This document shows positions 16,517-24,784 of a stretch of DNA of 64,000 nt, piece by piece. Position 1 is the first letter of the stretch. Each line of letters starts with the position of its first letter. A model generated the notes under the pieces. The model was not told the origin of the DNA, searched no databases, and was given only the letters and a program-made list of their open reading frames with translations. The position numbers and the translations under genes were made by a program. Origin of the DNA: GCA-003244245 sp050699435. Its GTDB lineage: Bacteria; Actinomycetota; Actinomycetes; Mycobacteriales; Pseudonocardiaceae. The stretch lies in contig JBOHGM010000009.1 in assembly GCA_050699435.1 (NCBI GenBank), positions 1 through 64,000 of the forward strand. The letters run 5' to 3'.

Positions 16517-17848
16517 GTGGCTAACGACTTCCTGACCGCGCAGTCCGGGCCTATCGCCCAGGTCGCGCTGCAGACCCTCTACCGGCAGATCGTGTTGCCC
16601 ATGCTGGTGTGGCGCGACTTCTCCACGCAGGTGGCCGGGCAGGGCGCGACGGTGACGATCCGCAAGCCCGCGACCCTGACCGCTCGCCGGTACACCGCCG
16701 CGATGCGCACGGCCGGCACCCCGATCACCCTCGACGACGTGACCGAGGACGGCATCCCGGTCATCCTGGACACCCACTCCTACTCGGCGGTGGCCATCCC
16801 CGACGAGGACGAGGTCCTGGAGATCCAGAACTTCGCCACGCAGGTCCTGGCACCGCAGACCAAGGCTGTCGCGGAGGACCTGGAGGACGTGGTCGCGGCC
16901 GTGTTCACCGGCGCGACGACCACCGCCGAGGTCCAGACGGTGACCATCACCGGCACCCCGACCGGCGGGAACTTCACCTTGACGTTCCGGGGCGCGACCA
17001 CGGCGAACATCGCGCACAACGCGACCGCCGCGACGGTCCTGACCCGGCTGAACGCCCTGTCGACCATCTCCGAGGGTGACGTGGCCGTGGGTGGTGGCCC
17101 CGGCCCCGGCACCCCGTACACGGTGACGTTCGACCCGGACATGGGCGACGTGCCGCAGATGACCGCGGCGCACACCTTCACCGGTGGCACCACCCCGAAC
17201 GTGGCGGTCACGACCACCACGCCGGGCGCCGCGGGGTCGATCGGTGAGGTCACGGTGTCGACGTTCGACGGGACCGCGGCTAACGATCCGGCGCTGGACC
17301 TGATCGACGGCTGGGAGATGTTGACCGAGAACAAGGTCCCCAACAACGCGAACCGCTTCCCGTGCGGTTCAAGCTCTGAGCGGACCCCGAGGGCGGAGGC
17401 ATCCATGGCGCTACCGGCGCTGGCGTCGCTGGGCTCACTGCGGGTGTGGGTCACCATCACCCAGGCCAGCGACACGAAGTGCACTGCGGCGTTGGCGTCT
17501 GCCTCCGCTCTGGTCCGGTCCTACACCGATCGGCCCACCGGGTGGGTCAACCCGGGCACGGGGCAGCTGGACACCGTGCCGGACCCGGTGGTGGAGGCCA
17601 CGATCAACGTGGCCCGCCGCCGCGCCGTGACTCCCGACGACGGGACGACGGACGAGTCGGCGGGGCCGTTCTCGGTGAAGCGGGACACCGGGTTGTGGCT
17701 CTCGGCCACCGACAAGCTGCTCCTGGACCACTACCGGCACAGCGCGGGTGTCACCTCGATGACCACCCGGGGTGTGTTCGGCGCCGCCGAGGACCTGGTC
17801 ACGGTCCCGGATGGGCTGCCCGGCAGCGACCCGATTCCGTGGGAGTGA
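16517..17848 (+). CDS. Truncated major capsid protein fused to connector
   Basis: GTG 16517 follows AAAGGAG. Residues 1-135 look like the HK97-fold N-part (PMLVWRDFSTQVAGQGATVTI). Residues about 140-245 are an inserted beta-rich domain (VTITGTPTGGNFTLTF ... YTVTFDPDMGDVP) seen in actinophage structural proteins. The capsid core resumes with DLIDGWEMLTENKVPNNANRF near residue 280 and then stops being capsid-like. From 17405 the ORF is the next gene, a head-tail connector. The rest of the capsid C-terminal half is missing, so a deletion joined the two genes in frame. Confidence 0.7.
   Translation: MANDFLTAQSGPIAQVALQTLYRQIVLPMLVWRDFSTQVAGQGATVTIRKPATLTARRYTAAMRTAGTPITLDDVTEDGIPVILDTHSYSAVAIPDEDEVLEIQNFATQVLAPQTKAVAEDLEDVVAAVFTGATTTAEVQTVTITGTPTGGNFTLTFRGATTANIAHNATAATVLTRLNALSTISEGDVAVGGGPGPGTPYTVTFDPDMGDVPQMTAAHTFTGGTTPNVAVTTTTPGAAGSIGEVTVSTFDGTAANDPALDLIDGWEMLTENKVPNNANRFPCGSSSERTPRAEASMALPALASLGSLRVWVTITQASDTKCTAALASASALVRSYTDRPTGWVNPGTGQLDTVPDPVVEATINVARRRAVTPDDGTTDESAGPFSVKRDTGLWLSATDKLLLDHYRHSAGVTSMTTRGVFGAAEDLVTVPDGLPGSDPIPWE
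17405..17848 (+). CDS. Head-tail connector protein (original gene)
   Basis: The ATG at 17405 lies five bases after GGCGGAGG, so the connector can still be made separately from inside the fused ORF. The 147-residue product (MALPALASLG ... SATDKLLLDHYRH) fits a gp6/gp15-type adaptor of siphophages in both size and position. It is followed five bases later by another connector gene. Confidence 0.55.
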   Translation: MALPALASLGSLRVWVTITQASDTKCTAALASASALVRSYTDRPTGWVNPGTGQLDTVPDPVVEATINVARRRAVTPDDGTTDESAGPFSVKRDTGLWLSATDKLLLDHYRHSAGVTSMTTRGVFGAAEDLVTVPDGLPGSDPIPWE

Positions 17849-17852
17849 GCCC

Positions 17853-18194
17853 ATGTTCGCTCACGGTGTCGCCCTGACGGTGCACCGCGCCACCCGGGAC
17901 GACTTCGGCGACCCCGGCGCGGAGACCACGCACATCATCGAGGGCTGGGCGCTGGCCCCGCGGCTGTCCAGTGAGCCGATCGAGACAGGCCGGGCTTCGG
18001 TGATCGTCGGCCTGGACGCCTACGGGCCGTACGGGGCCGACATTCAGGCCGCTGACGTCGTGGTTCCCGGCGCCGGGGCCGGGCGGTGGACCGGTGTCCG
18101 GTTCATGGTCGACGGAGACCCGGGCGACTGGCGCAACCCCCTCACCGGGTGGGAGGCGGGGACCGTGGCCGCGCTGCTGAGGGTGAAGGGCTGA
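17853..18194 (+). CDS. Head closure / head-tail joining protein
   Basis: The protein has 113 residues, starts at ATG 17853 after GGGAGTGAG, and is a beta-rich small protein (FAHGVALTVHRATRDDFGD ... GVRFMVDGDP) of the kind that closes the head and meets the tail. The call rests on size, fold impression and position between connector and tail completion genes. Confidence 0.6.
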   Translation: MFAHGVALTVHRATRDDFGDPGAETTHIIEGWALAPRLSSEPIETGRASVIVGLDAYGPYGADIQAADVVVPGAGAGRWTGVRFMVDGDPGDWRNPLTGWEAGTVAALLRVKG

Positions 18195-18196
18195 CC

Positions 18197-18490
18197 ATGC
18201 GCTACGAACCGAACCACGCCGGGGTGGCGCGTTACCTCGCCACGTCGCGGGATCTGGGCAGGCTGCTGGCGTTCCGCGCGGGCGACGGCGCCGACGCGGC
18301 CCGGCTGGCCGCGCCGGTGGACACCGGGGACTACGCGGCGAGCATCCACGCCGAGGACGCCGGGGTGGTCACGGTGGGCGGGCTGTCCCCGCGGCAGTCC
18401 TACCGGGTGGTGGCCGACTCCGAGCACAGCGTGTTCGTGGAGCTGGCCGACCACCCGCTGCAGTCCGCTATCGACGCGATCGAGGGCTGA
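18197..18490 (+). CDS. Tail completion protein (HK97 gp10-like), possibly shortened
   Basis: The protein has 97 residues, starting at ATG 18197 three bases after the upstream stop. It contains APVDTGDYAASI and YRVVADSEHSVFVEL, as in gp10-like proteins. In the family a glycine-rich turn and a longer C-terminal region usually follow the VE(F/L) motif; here DHPLQSAIDAIEG comes at once, so a few residues may be lost. Directly after this gene the tail terminator and major tail protein genes expected for this phage type are absent. Confidence 0.6.
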   Translation: MRYEPNHAGVARYLATSRDLGRLLAFRAGDGADAARLAAPVDTGDYAASIHAEDAGVVTVGGLSPRQSYRVVADSEHSVFVELADHPLQSAIDAIEG

Positions 18491-18501
18491 GGCAGTGCCG
18501 G

Positions 18502-19193
18502 CGCCGCGCCGACAAGACGCTCAGCATCCCGGTACCGGACGGGGACACCCTGCTGAGCATCGCCGACCACCAGGACAGCCCGCGCCGGGTGCTGCAGCTC
18601 ATGGCCGGGGACCACTTCAGGGCCGTGATGGACGTCTTCGGGCCCGCACCGGCCCCGGTGCTGACCGCGCTCATCCGGGACATGACCGTGCACTTCGGGA
18701 TCGGTGCCGTCCCGGGGGATTCCGGCGCGCCGTCGAGCTGATCGAACGCTACGGCGGCGCCATCGAGTACGACCTGCACACCGAACTCGGGCTGGACCTG
18801 CTCGACTTCGTCCGCGGCCGGCTGCCGTGGGGCAAGTTCCTGCGGCTCGTCGAGCACCTGCCCGAGTTCGGCCGTTACAAGCTGTCGATCGCGGACGACG
18901 ACGAGCTGGCCGCCCGCATCGTCGCGCGGCAGAACGCAGCGCCGGAGCAGGCCCGCCACGGTGTGCCGCTGCTGTCCTGGACGCCGGAGCGGGAGCAGAC
19001 CGCGAACCTGCTCGACGCCCTGACCGGTGTGCGGCAGCAGGTCCTTGCCGGGCAGCTGGGCAGGGGCAAGAAACCCCCGAAGGTTCACCCGGCGCCACGT
19101 CCCGTGACGGCGCTGCAGCGCGCCGAGAGCCGCCGCAGCCTCGCCCGGCACCACTTCATCGTCTCGAAAGTGCTCCCAGAAGGGGAGGGGTGA
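18502..19193 (+). pseudogene. Tail assembly chaperones with -1 shift site, 5' end deleted
   Basis: Two overlapping frames are seen. The upstream frame (18502-18741, KTLSIPVPDGDTLLSI ... GAVPGDSGAPSS) lacks any start codon before the sequence of the preceding gene. The downstream frame, joined by a -1 shift at 18711-18717, gives GFRRAVELIERYGGAIEYDL and runs to 19193. The pair is the G/GT-type chaperone that coats the tape measure. Loss of the 5' end points to a deletion joining the tail completion gene to this one. An open frame from GTG 18495 exists, but its first 75 codons are a shadow. Confidence 0.65.
18711..18717 (+). promoter_or_regulatory. Programmed -1 frameshift site CCCGGGG
   Basis: The heptamer has the canonical X XXY YYZ layout (C CCG GGG) in the upstream frame, and the zero-frame stop follows at 18739. 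Shifting back one base joins the two chaperone frames, as in most long-tailed phages. Confidence 0.7.
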
Positions 19194-19196
19194 GCC

Positions 19197-22100
19197 GTGG
19201 CTGAGGGGTTCCAAGCGGGGTCCAGCTGGGTCGACGTTCTGCCCTCCCTGCGGGGCTTCCAGACGAAGATCGCCGCGGACATTAAAAAGATGTTCGCCGG
19301 GGGCATCGACGTCAAAGTCGCCCCCGCCATCGACAGCACGAGGACGGACGCCGAGGCTGGGGCGTTCGCCGCCCGGCTGCACAAGAAGGTCGGCGCCGCG
19401 GTCAAGGCGCTACCGGACGTCAAGCTCGGCATCGACGCCAACACGAACCCGGTTTCGCGTCGCATCCTGCATATCAAGCGGGAGTTGGAGGACCTCAACC
19501 GGAAACGCATCGGCATCGACATTGACGCCGCCGAGGCGGACCGGCGGGTCAAGGCGCTGAGTGCCGAACTGTCCAAGCTCGCGGGCAAGTCAACCGATGT
19601 GCAGGTGAGGGCCGACACCGCCGCCGCGGTGGCAGCCCTGGACGTCGTGGACCGGAAAGCGTCCCGGCTCGGCCGCACCTTCGACCTGAAGGTCAACAGG
19701 TCCCTGTCACAGTCCGTGGTGGGGATCGCCGCGTTGAGCCGGGCTGTGGGCACCCTCGCGCTCCCCGGTGCCGCGCTGGCCGTCACCCCCTACCTGCTGT
19801 CGCTGGCTTCATCAGCCACACAGGCCGGTGGCGCGGTGGCGCTGCTGCCCGCGTTCGGGTTCGCCGCAGCCGCCGGGATGGGTGCGCTGGCCCTGGGTGC
19901 CCGGGGGTTCTCCGACGCGGTGGCCGAGACGGACCCGAAGAAGTACGCCGAGGCCGTCGCCAAGCTCGCCCCGGCCGCCCGGGAGACCGCGAACCAGGTC
20001 AAGGCCCTCGCCCCGGCGTGGAAGACGATGCAGCTGCACGTGCAGCAGCAACTGTTCGAGGGCATCGCCACCCGCGTGCGGGAGCTGTCGAACACCTACC
20101 TGCCGGTCCTGAACACCCAGCTGGGCAACCTCGCCGCCCGCTACAACCTCGCCGCGCAGAAGTCCGTGAACGTGCTCCTGGCCCCGCGGTCGGTGGCCGA
20201 CACCACCCTGGGTCTGACCAACCTCAACGCGGCGACGGGGAACGCCGCGCTGGCCGCCGGCCCGCTCACGGCCGCGTTCCGTGACCTGGGTGTGGTCGGC
20301 TCGACGTTCCTGCCCGCCATGGGCACCGCCGTCACCAACCTGTCGACCCGGTTCGCCGGGTTCATCGCCCACGCCCGCGAGACCGGGCAGATCAGGGGAT
20401 GGATCCAGGGCGGACTCGACACGCTGCGGCGCTTCGGCAGTGTCGCGCTCAACGTGGGCAGCATCGTCCGCTCCGCGATGGACGCCGCCCGCGGATCCGG
20501 GCAGTCGTTCCTGGTCACCATCGACCAGTTCACCGGGCGCATCGCGGGCGCCCTGCGGACCCCCGAGGGATCGTCCGGGCTGACCGGGTTCTTCACCGGG
20601 GTCCGGACCGTTGTCTCCGGCCTGATCGACCGGCTGATCCAGCTGTGGCCCGTCGTGGTGGCCGGTGGTGGCGCGTTCCTGGCGCTGTGGACCAGCGTGC
20701 AGCCCTTCGCCGACGTGCTGTACGGGCTGGTGACCACCGTGCTGCCGCCGCTGCTGACCCTGATCGGCACCCTGGCCCCGATCCTCGGCCCGGTCATCGC
20801 CGCGGTGCTCGCCATGAAACTGGCGGTGCTGGCCTACACCGCCGCGCAGTGGCTGCTCAACGCCGCGCTGAACGCCAACCCCATCGGGGTGGTGATCCTC
20901 GCCCTGACCGCGCTCGTGGCCGGTCTGGTGTGGGCGTGGCGCTCCAGCGAGACGTTCCGCGGCATCGTCATCGGCGCGTGGCAGGGCATCCAGACCGCTG
21001 TCTCGGCGGTGTGGACCGGGTTCCTGCAGCCCGTGTTCTCGGCGATCGTGACGGCTGTTCAGTGGCTCGGCTCGGCCGTGATGTGGCTGTGGACGACGAT
21101 CTTTGCGCCGGTGTTCTCCTTCATCGGCCAGGCCGCCATGGTGCTGCTCGCCGTGGTCGCCACCATTGTGATCGCCCCGCTGATCCTCGCCTTCAAGGCG
21201 CTGGCCCCGGTGGTGATGTGGCTGTGGACCAACGCGTTCATGCCCGCGTTCCAGGGCATCGCCGCGGTGGTCGAGTGGGCCTGGAACAGCATCATCCGGC
21301 CCGTGTGGGACGCGCTGGTGTGGTTCATCCGCAACGTCATCGCCCCCGCGGCTCAGTGGCTCTGGTCCGCGATCATCGTCCCCGTGTTCCAGGGCATCGG
21401 TGCCGCGATCTCCGCCGCGTGGACCGGGGTGATCCGGCCGACCTGGGATGCGCTCGTTGGGTTCATCCGCAATGTCATCGCACCCGCGGCTCAGTGGCTC
21501 TGGAACAGCATCATCCGGCCCGTGTGGGACGGCATCGGCAGCATCATCCGGGGCGTCTGGACCGGGGCCATCAAACCCGCCTGGGACGCGCTCGTGGGTG
21601 GCCTGAACTGGGTCGGGGACAACTTCAACCGGGTGGTCGGCTGGATCGGCGACATCTGGGGCAGGTTGCGCGGGTTCCTCGCCCGGCCGATCAACTTCCT
21701 GATCGGCGTGGTGTGGAACGAGGGCATCGTCCCAGCGTGGAACCTCGTCGCCGGACTCCTGCCCGGTATCGACCCGATCCGGCCCCTGGCGCGCATCCCG
21801 GAGATGGCCCAAGGCGGGCGCATCGCCGGCGGCACCCCCGGCGTGGACTCCGTCCCCATCATGGCGATGCAGGACGAGTTCGTGGTCCGCCGCAAGTACG
21901 CCAAACCCGGGCGCGACTTCCTCGAAGCGTTCAACGCCGGGCAGCCCGAGGCGCTCCAAGCCGCCGGGCTGGTCCGGTTCGCCGGTGGTGGCCCGGTCGA
22001 GGCCATCCGCAACGCCACCCAGGTGGCCCGCTCGATGCACGGCAAGCCCTACGTGTGGGGCGGGTCGGGCAGGGGCGGCACGGACTGCTCCGGGTTCATG

Positions 22101-22766
22101 GCCTACCTCACCCGGGCGCTGCGCATGGAGTCCGACCCGTACCGCCGCATCGGCACCACCGCCACGTTCCCGTGGCCCGGGTTCCGGCCGGGTCTGCACT
22201 CCGCGTTCGGGGTCGGCAACGTCCCCGGCTCCCACATGCGCGGCACCCTCGCCGGGATGAACGTCGAGTCGGGCGGTGCGCACGGCCACGTCGCCGCCGG
22301 CCCACCCGCTGCGGGTGTGCCCTATGGCTCGAACTACCACCTGCCGGAGGTAGGCGGCCAGTTCATCCCCGGGGGCGGTGGCGGGTTCATCGAGTGGGTG
22401 AAGGGTCAGATCCGGGGCTGGTTCCGCGACATCGTGGACCCGCGGATCAACCAGCTGCCGCACCCACCGCCCGCGTTCAAGGGACTACCCCGCAAGGCTG
22501 CGGTCAAGGTCCGGGACACGTCCCTGGACTGGTTCCTCGGGCAGGCCGACAACGGGGCGTGGCTGCCGCCGGGCTGGTCCACGATCTACAACGGCACCCG
22601 CCACCATGAGGCGATCCTCACCCACCAGCAGCTACAAGACGTCGCTGCGGGTGACGGCGGGATCCGCAACACCTGGCACATCTACCAGGCCAACGACCCC
22701 ACCGAGACCGCCGCGAAGATCGAGCGCCGTCAGGCCATGGCCACCCGGGCGGGGGCGCCGCTGTGA
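19197..22766 (+). CDS. Tape measure protein with C-terminal NlpC/P60-like domain
   Basis: The 1189-residue protein has a GTG start after GAAGGGGAGGGG. An N-terminal region rich in Ala, Lys and Asp is followed by long hydrophobic helices and Trp-rich repeats (WNSIIRPVWDAL, APAAQWLW) at about 690-810. Near residue 950, KPYVWGGSGRGGTDCSGF is the NlpC/P60 cysteine-peptidase motif, with a later HGHVA. Tape measures set tail length and may carry a peptidoglycan hydrolase for DNA entry. This is the largest gene of the element and looks intact. The next gene overlaps its stop by four bases. Confidence 0.88.
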   Translation: MAEGFQAGSSWVDVLPSLRGFQTKIAADIKKMFAGGIDVKVAPAIDSTRTDAEAGAFAARLHKKVGAAVKALPDVKLGIDANTNPVSRRILHIKRELEDLNRKRIGIDIDAAEADRRVKALSAELSKLAGKSTDVQVRADTAAAVAALDVVDRKASRLGRTFDLKVNRSLSQSVVGIAALSRAVGTLALPGAALAVTPYLLSLASSATQAGGAVALLPAFGFAAAAGMGALALGARGFSDAVAETDPKKYAEAVAKLAPAARETANQVKALAPAWKTMQLHVQQQLFEGIATRVRELSNTYLPVLNTQLGNLAARYNLAAQKSVNVLLAPRSVADTTLGLTNLNAATGNAALAAGPLTAAFRDLGVVGSTFLPAMGTAVTNLSTRFAGFIAHARETGQIRGWIQGGLDTLRRFGSVALNVGSIVRSAMDAARGSGQSFLVTIDQFTGRIAGALRTPEGSSGLTGFFTGVRTVVSGLIDRLIQLWPVVVAGGGAFLALWTSVQPFADVLYGLVTTVLPPLLTLIGTLAPILGPVIAAVLAMKLAVLAYTAAQWLLNAALNANPIGVVILALTALVAGLVWAWRSSETFRGIVIGAWQGIQTAVSAVWTGFLQPVFSAIVTAVQWLGSAVMWLWTTIFAPVFSFIGQAAMVLLAVVATIVIAPLILAFKALAPVVMWLWTNAFMPAFQGIAAVVEWAWNSIIRPVWDALVWFIRNVIAPAAQWLWSAIIVPVFQGIGAAISAAWTGVIRPTWDALVGFIRNVIAPAAQWLWNSIIRPVWDGIGSIIRGVWTGAIKPAWDALVGGLNWVGDNFNRVVGWIGDIWGRLRGFLARPINFLIGVVWNEGIVPAWNLVAGLLPGIDPIRPLARIPEMAQGGRIAGGTPGVDSVPIMAMQDEFVVRRKYAKPGRDFLEAFNAGQPEALQAAGLVRFAGGGPVEAIRNATQVARSMHGKPYVWGGSGRGGTDCSGFMAYLTRALRMESDPYRRIGTTATFPWPGFRPGLHSAFGVGNVPGSHMRGTLAGMNVESGGAHGHVAAGPPAAGVPYGSNYHLPEVGGQFIPGGGGGFIEWVKGQIRGWFRDIVDPRINQLPHPPPAFKGLPRKAAVKVRDTSLDWFLGQADNGAWLPPGWSTIYNGTRHHEAILTHQQLQDVAAGDGGIRNTWHIYQANDPTETAAKIERRQAMATRAGAPL

Positions 22767-23704
22767 CCGGACCCGTGCTCAACTGGCCCACGCTGCGCCT
22801 CGACGGCCGCGTGATGCAGTTCCGGGAGCACGGCGGGCCGTACCCGACCGATGAGGCGGGCATCGAGTGGATCGTCACGAAGCTCGACGGCTGGTTCAGC
22901 TCCCCCGCGCCCACCACCGCCCAAACACCCCGCCTGGCCGGGCACGGCTCCTACCGGTCCCCGTCTCGCCGGCCGGGTCGCACCATCGCGATCGAGTTCG
23001 TGGCCACCGCACCCACCGCCGAGGCGATGCGGCTGCTGGAACGGCAGGTCACCGCGTGGTGCTCGGACCCTGACCGGCTGTACCCGCTGGAGGTCACCGA
23101 GGACGCCATGGGCGCGCTGACCGCGGACGTTGAGCTGTCCGACGAGATCCTCACCCTGGCCCGCACCGACCACTCGTCCACATTCTCCGCGCAGTTCCGG
23201 GCACCTGACCCGCGGCTGTACGGGCCGTGGGGCACCGCCGGGTGTCGGCTGTTCACCGGCGGCACCGGCGGCATGAACATGAGCGACCCGGGCACCAACA
23301 TGAGCGACCCGGGCGCCGACCTCGGCGACCCCGGGGAGCAGGGCGCCACCACCATCACCTCCGCCGGGACCGCACCGGCCGGGGTGGTCGTGGAGATCGT
23401 CGGCCCGGTCACCGAACCCAGCGTCTACGTCTCCGAGCTGGCGGTGCGCCTGTCCTGGGCGGGGGAGCTGGCCGCGGGTCAGCGGTTGTACGTGAACACC
23501 GGCGACCACGCCGCGACCCCACCAGGCGGCCCGACCGTCCCGGCCCGGTCGACCCTGCTCGACGGACAGTCCCAGGATCACCTGCTGGCGCTCGACGGCG
23601 GGTGGCCGGTGCTGCCCGCCGGGGTGTCGCGGTGGCTGTTCACGGCCGGGTCCTACGACCCCGAGGCCGTTCTGATGATTCACGCCCGTACCGGATGGTG
23701 GTGA
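22763..23704 (+). CDS. Distal tail (Dit-like) protein
   Basis: The 313-residue protein begins with GTG in a GTGA overlap. The order after the tape measure and the early motif FREHGGPYPTDEAGIEWIV fit phage distal tail proteins, which form the hub under the tail tube. Near residue 173 a short internal repeat (MNMSDPGTNMSDPGADLGDPG) links two beta-rich halves. Confidence 0.65.
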   Translation: MTGPVLNWPTLRLDGRVMQFREHGGPYPTDEAGIEWIVTKLDGWFSSPAPTTAQTPRLAGHGSYRSPSRRPGRTIAIEFVATAPTAEAMRLLERQVTAWCSDPDRLYPLEVTEDAMGALTADVELSDEILTLARTDHSSTFSAQFRAPDPRLYGPWGTAGCRLFTGGTGGMNMSDPGTNMSDPGADLGDPGEQGATTITSAGTAPAGVVVEIVGPVTEPSVYVSELAVRLSWAGELAAGQRLYVNTGDHAATPPGGPTVPARSTLLDGQSQDHLLALDGGWPVLPAGVSRWLFTAGSYDPEAVLMIHARTGWW

Positions 23705-23707
23705 GCA

Positions 23708-24784
23708 GTGGCGACCAGCGTCGAGTCGACGATCCGCCCGCTGGCGATCGACGACCGTGACCGTGAGCTGGACTGGCGGGCCGGGCTGACCGCGCTGGCC
23801 CTGCCTTCGGTGTCCTCCTCGATCAGCGCGGACGGCGGGTTGCTGCCCGGCAAGACCAACGCCGAGGCCACCTCGACCGGCACCGCGCCCGCACCCAAGA
23901 CCACAGTGGCCCCGTACCGGGTGCTGGTGCCGAGCACCACGAACTACGGCTGGATAGGGGTGGTGCCCGCCTCGACGCAGGTCGACCACACCGCGCCACA
24001 CGCCACCCTCCCCCGGATCGACCTGGTGGTGGCCCGGATCGGCTCCGGGTCGCTGTTCACCGAGACCGTGGCAGGCACCGCCGCATCCTCACCGACCGCG
24101 CCGAGCCCGCCCGCGGACAGCGAGGTGCTGTGGGAGGCGAGGGTCAACGCGGACGGCACCGTCGTCTACACCTCCCGGCGGCGCTGGACCGTGGCGGTGG
24201 GCGGGGTGCGGCCCCTCTCGGGAACGGACCGCAACGGCGTCTACGTGGGGGAGTTCCGGGTCGACCCGGTCACCGGGCGCACCGACGTGTGGAACGGCGC
24301 GGCGTGGGTGCCGACGTCCAGCCCGGCCACCTATTCGAGTTTCACCCCCACGCTGGTGTACGAGGGCGGGGGGGGTGGAACGGTGAGCATGGGCACCGGC
24401 GCCAGCGCGCAGTGCCGATACATCGCGCTCGGGAAGACGCTGCAGCTGCACTACATGTTCAGCTGGGGCACGCCGCCCTACAACGGCGGTACCGGATATG
24501 TGCGGACCACCCTGCCGCCCGGGTATACGTCATCACTGCTGGGGGACCAGCGGCTGCTATGCCACCTGTGGGCGCGCTCCCCGGGTGACCCGAACACCGC
24601 ACCCGCGAGCGACTGGAACGGTTCGGCGTACATCTGGCCGAACACGAACATTCTCAGGCCGCAGTTCACGAAGTCCGCGAGCAACGCGGCGATGGGCAAC
24701 TACATCATCGCGCTGACCGCAGGTGTCGCCAACCAGGGCCCATCGTGGCGGCCACCGCCGCCTATACGGTCACCGCCACCCTGA
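23708..24784 (+). CDS. Minor tail protein
   Basis: The protein has 358 residues and a GTG start three bases after the upstream stop. The first 210 residues contain the modules SSSISADGGLLPGKTNA and VDHTAPHATLPRIDLVVARIG, common in actinophage baseplate-wing proteins. The C-terminal 140 residues are beta-rich and possibly receptor-binding. The last codons overlap the start of the next gene by 40 bases. Confidence 0.65.
   Translation: MATSVESTIRPLAIDDRDRELDWRAGLTALALPSVSSSISADGGLLPGKTNAEATSTGTAPAPKTTVAPYRVLVPSTTNYGWIGVVPASTQVDHTAPHATLPRIDLVVARIGSGSLFTETVAGTAASSPTAPSPPADSEVLWEARVNADGTVVYTSRRRWTVAVGGVRPLSGTDRNGVYVGEFRVDPVTGRTDVWNGAAWVPTSSPATYSSFTPTLVYEGGGGGTVSMGTGASAQCRYIALGKTLQLHYMFSWGTPPYNGGTGYVRTTLPPGYTSSLLGDQRLLCHLWARSPGDPNTAPASDWNGSAYIWPNTNILRPQFTKSASNAAMGNYIIALTAGVANQGPSWRPPPPIRSPPP

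Noticed and set aside
19812..22463. 883-codon minus-strand frame over the tape measure
   Set aside because: It mirrors the tape measure codons and has no domain or ribosome site.
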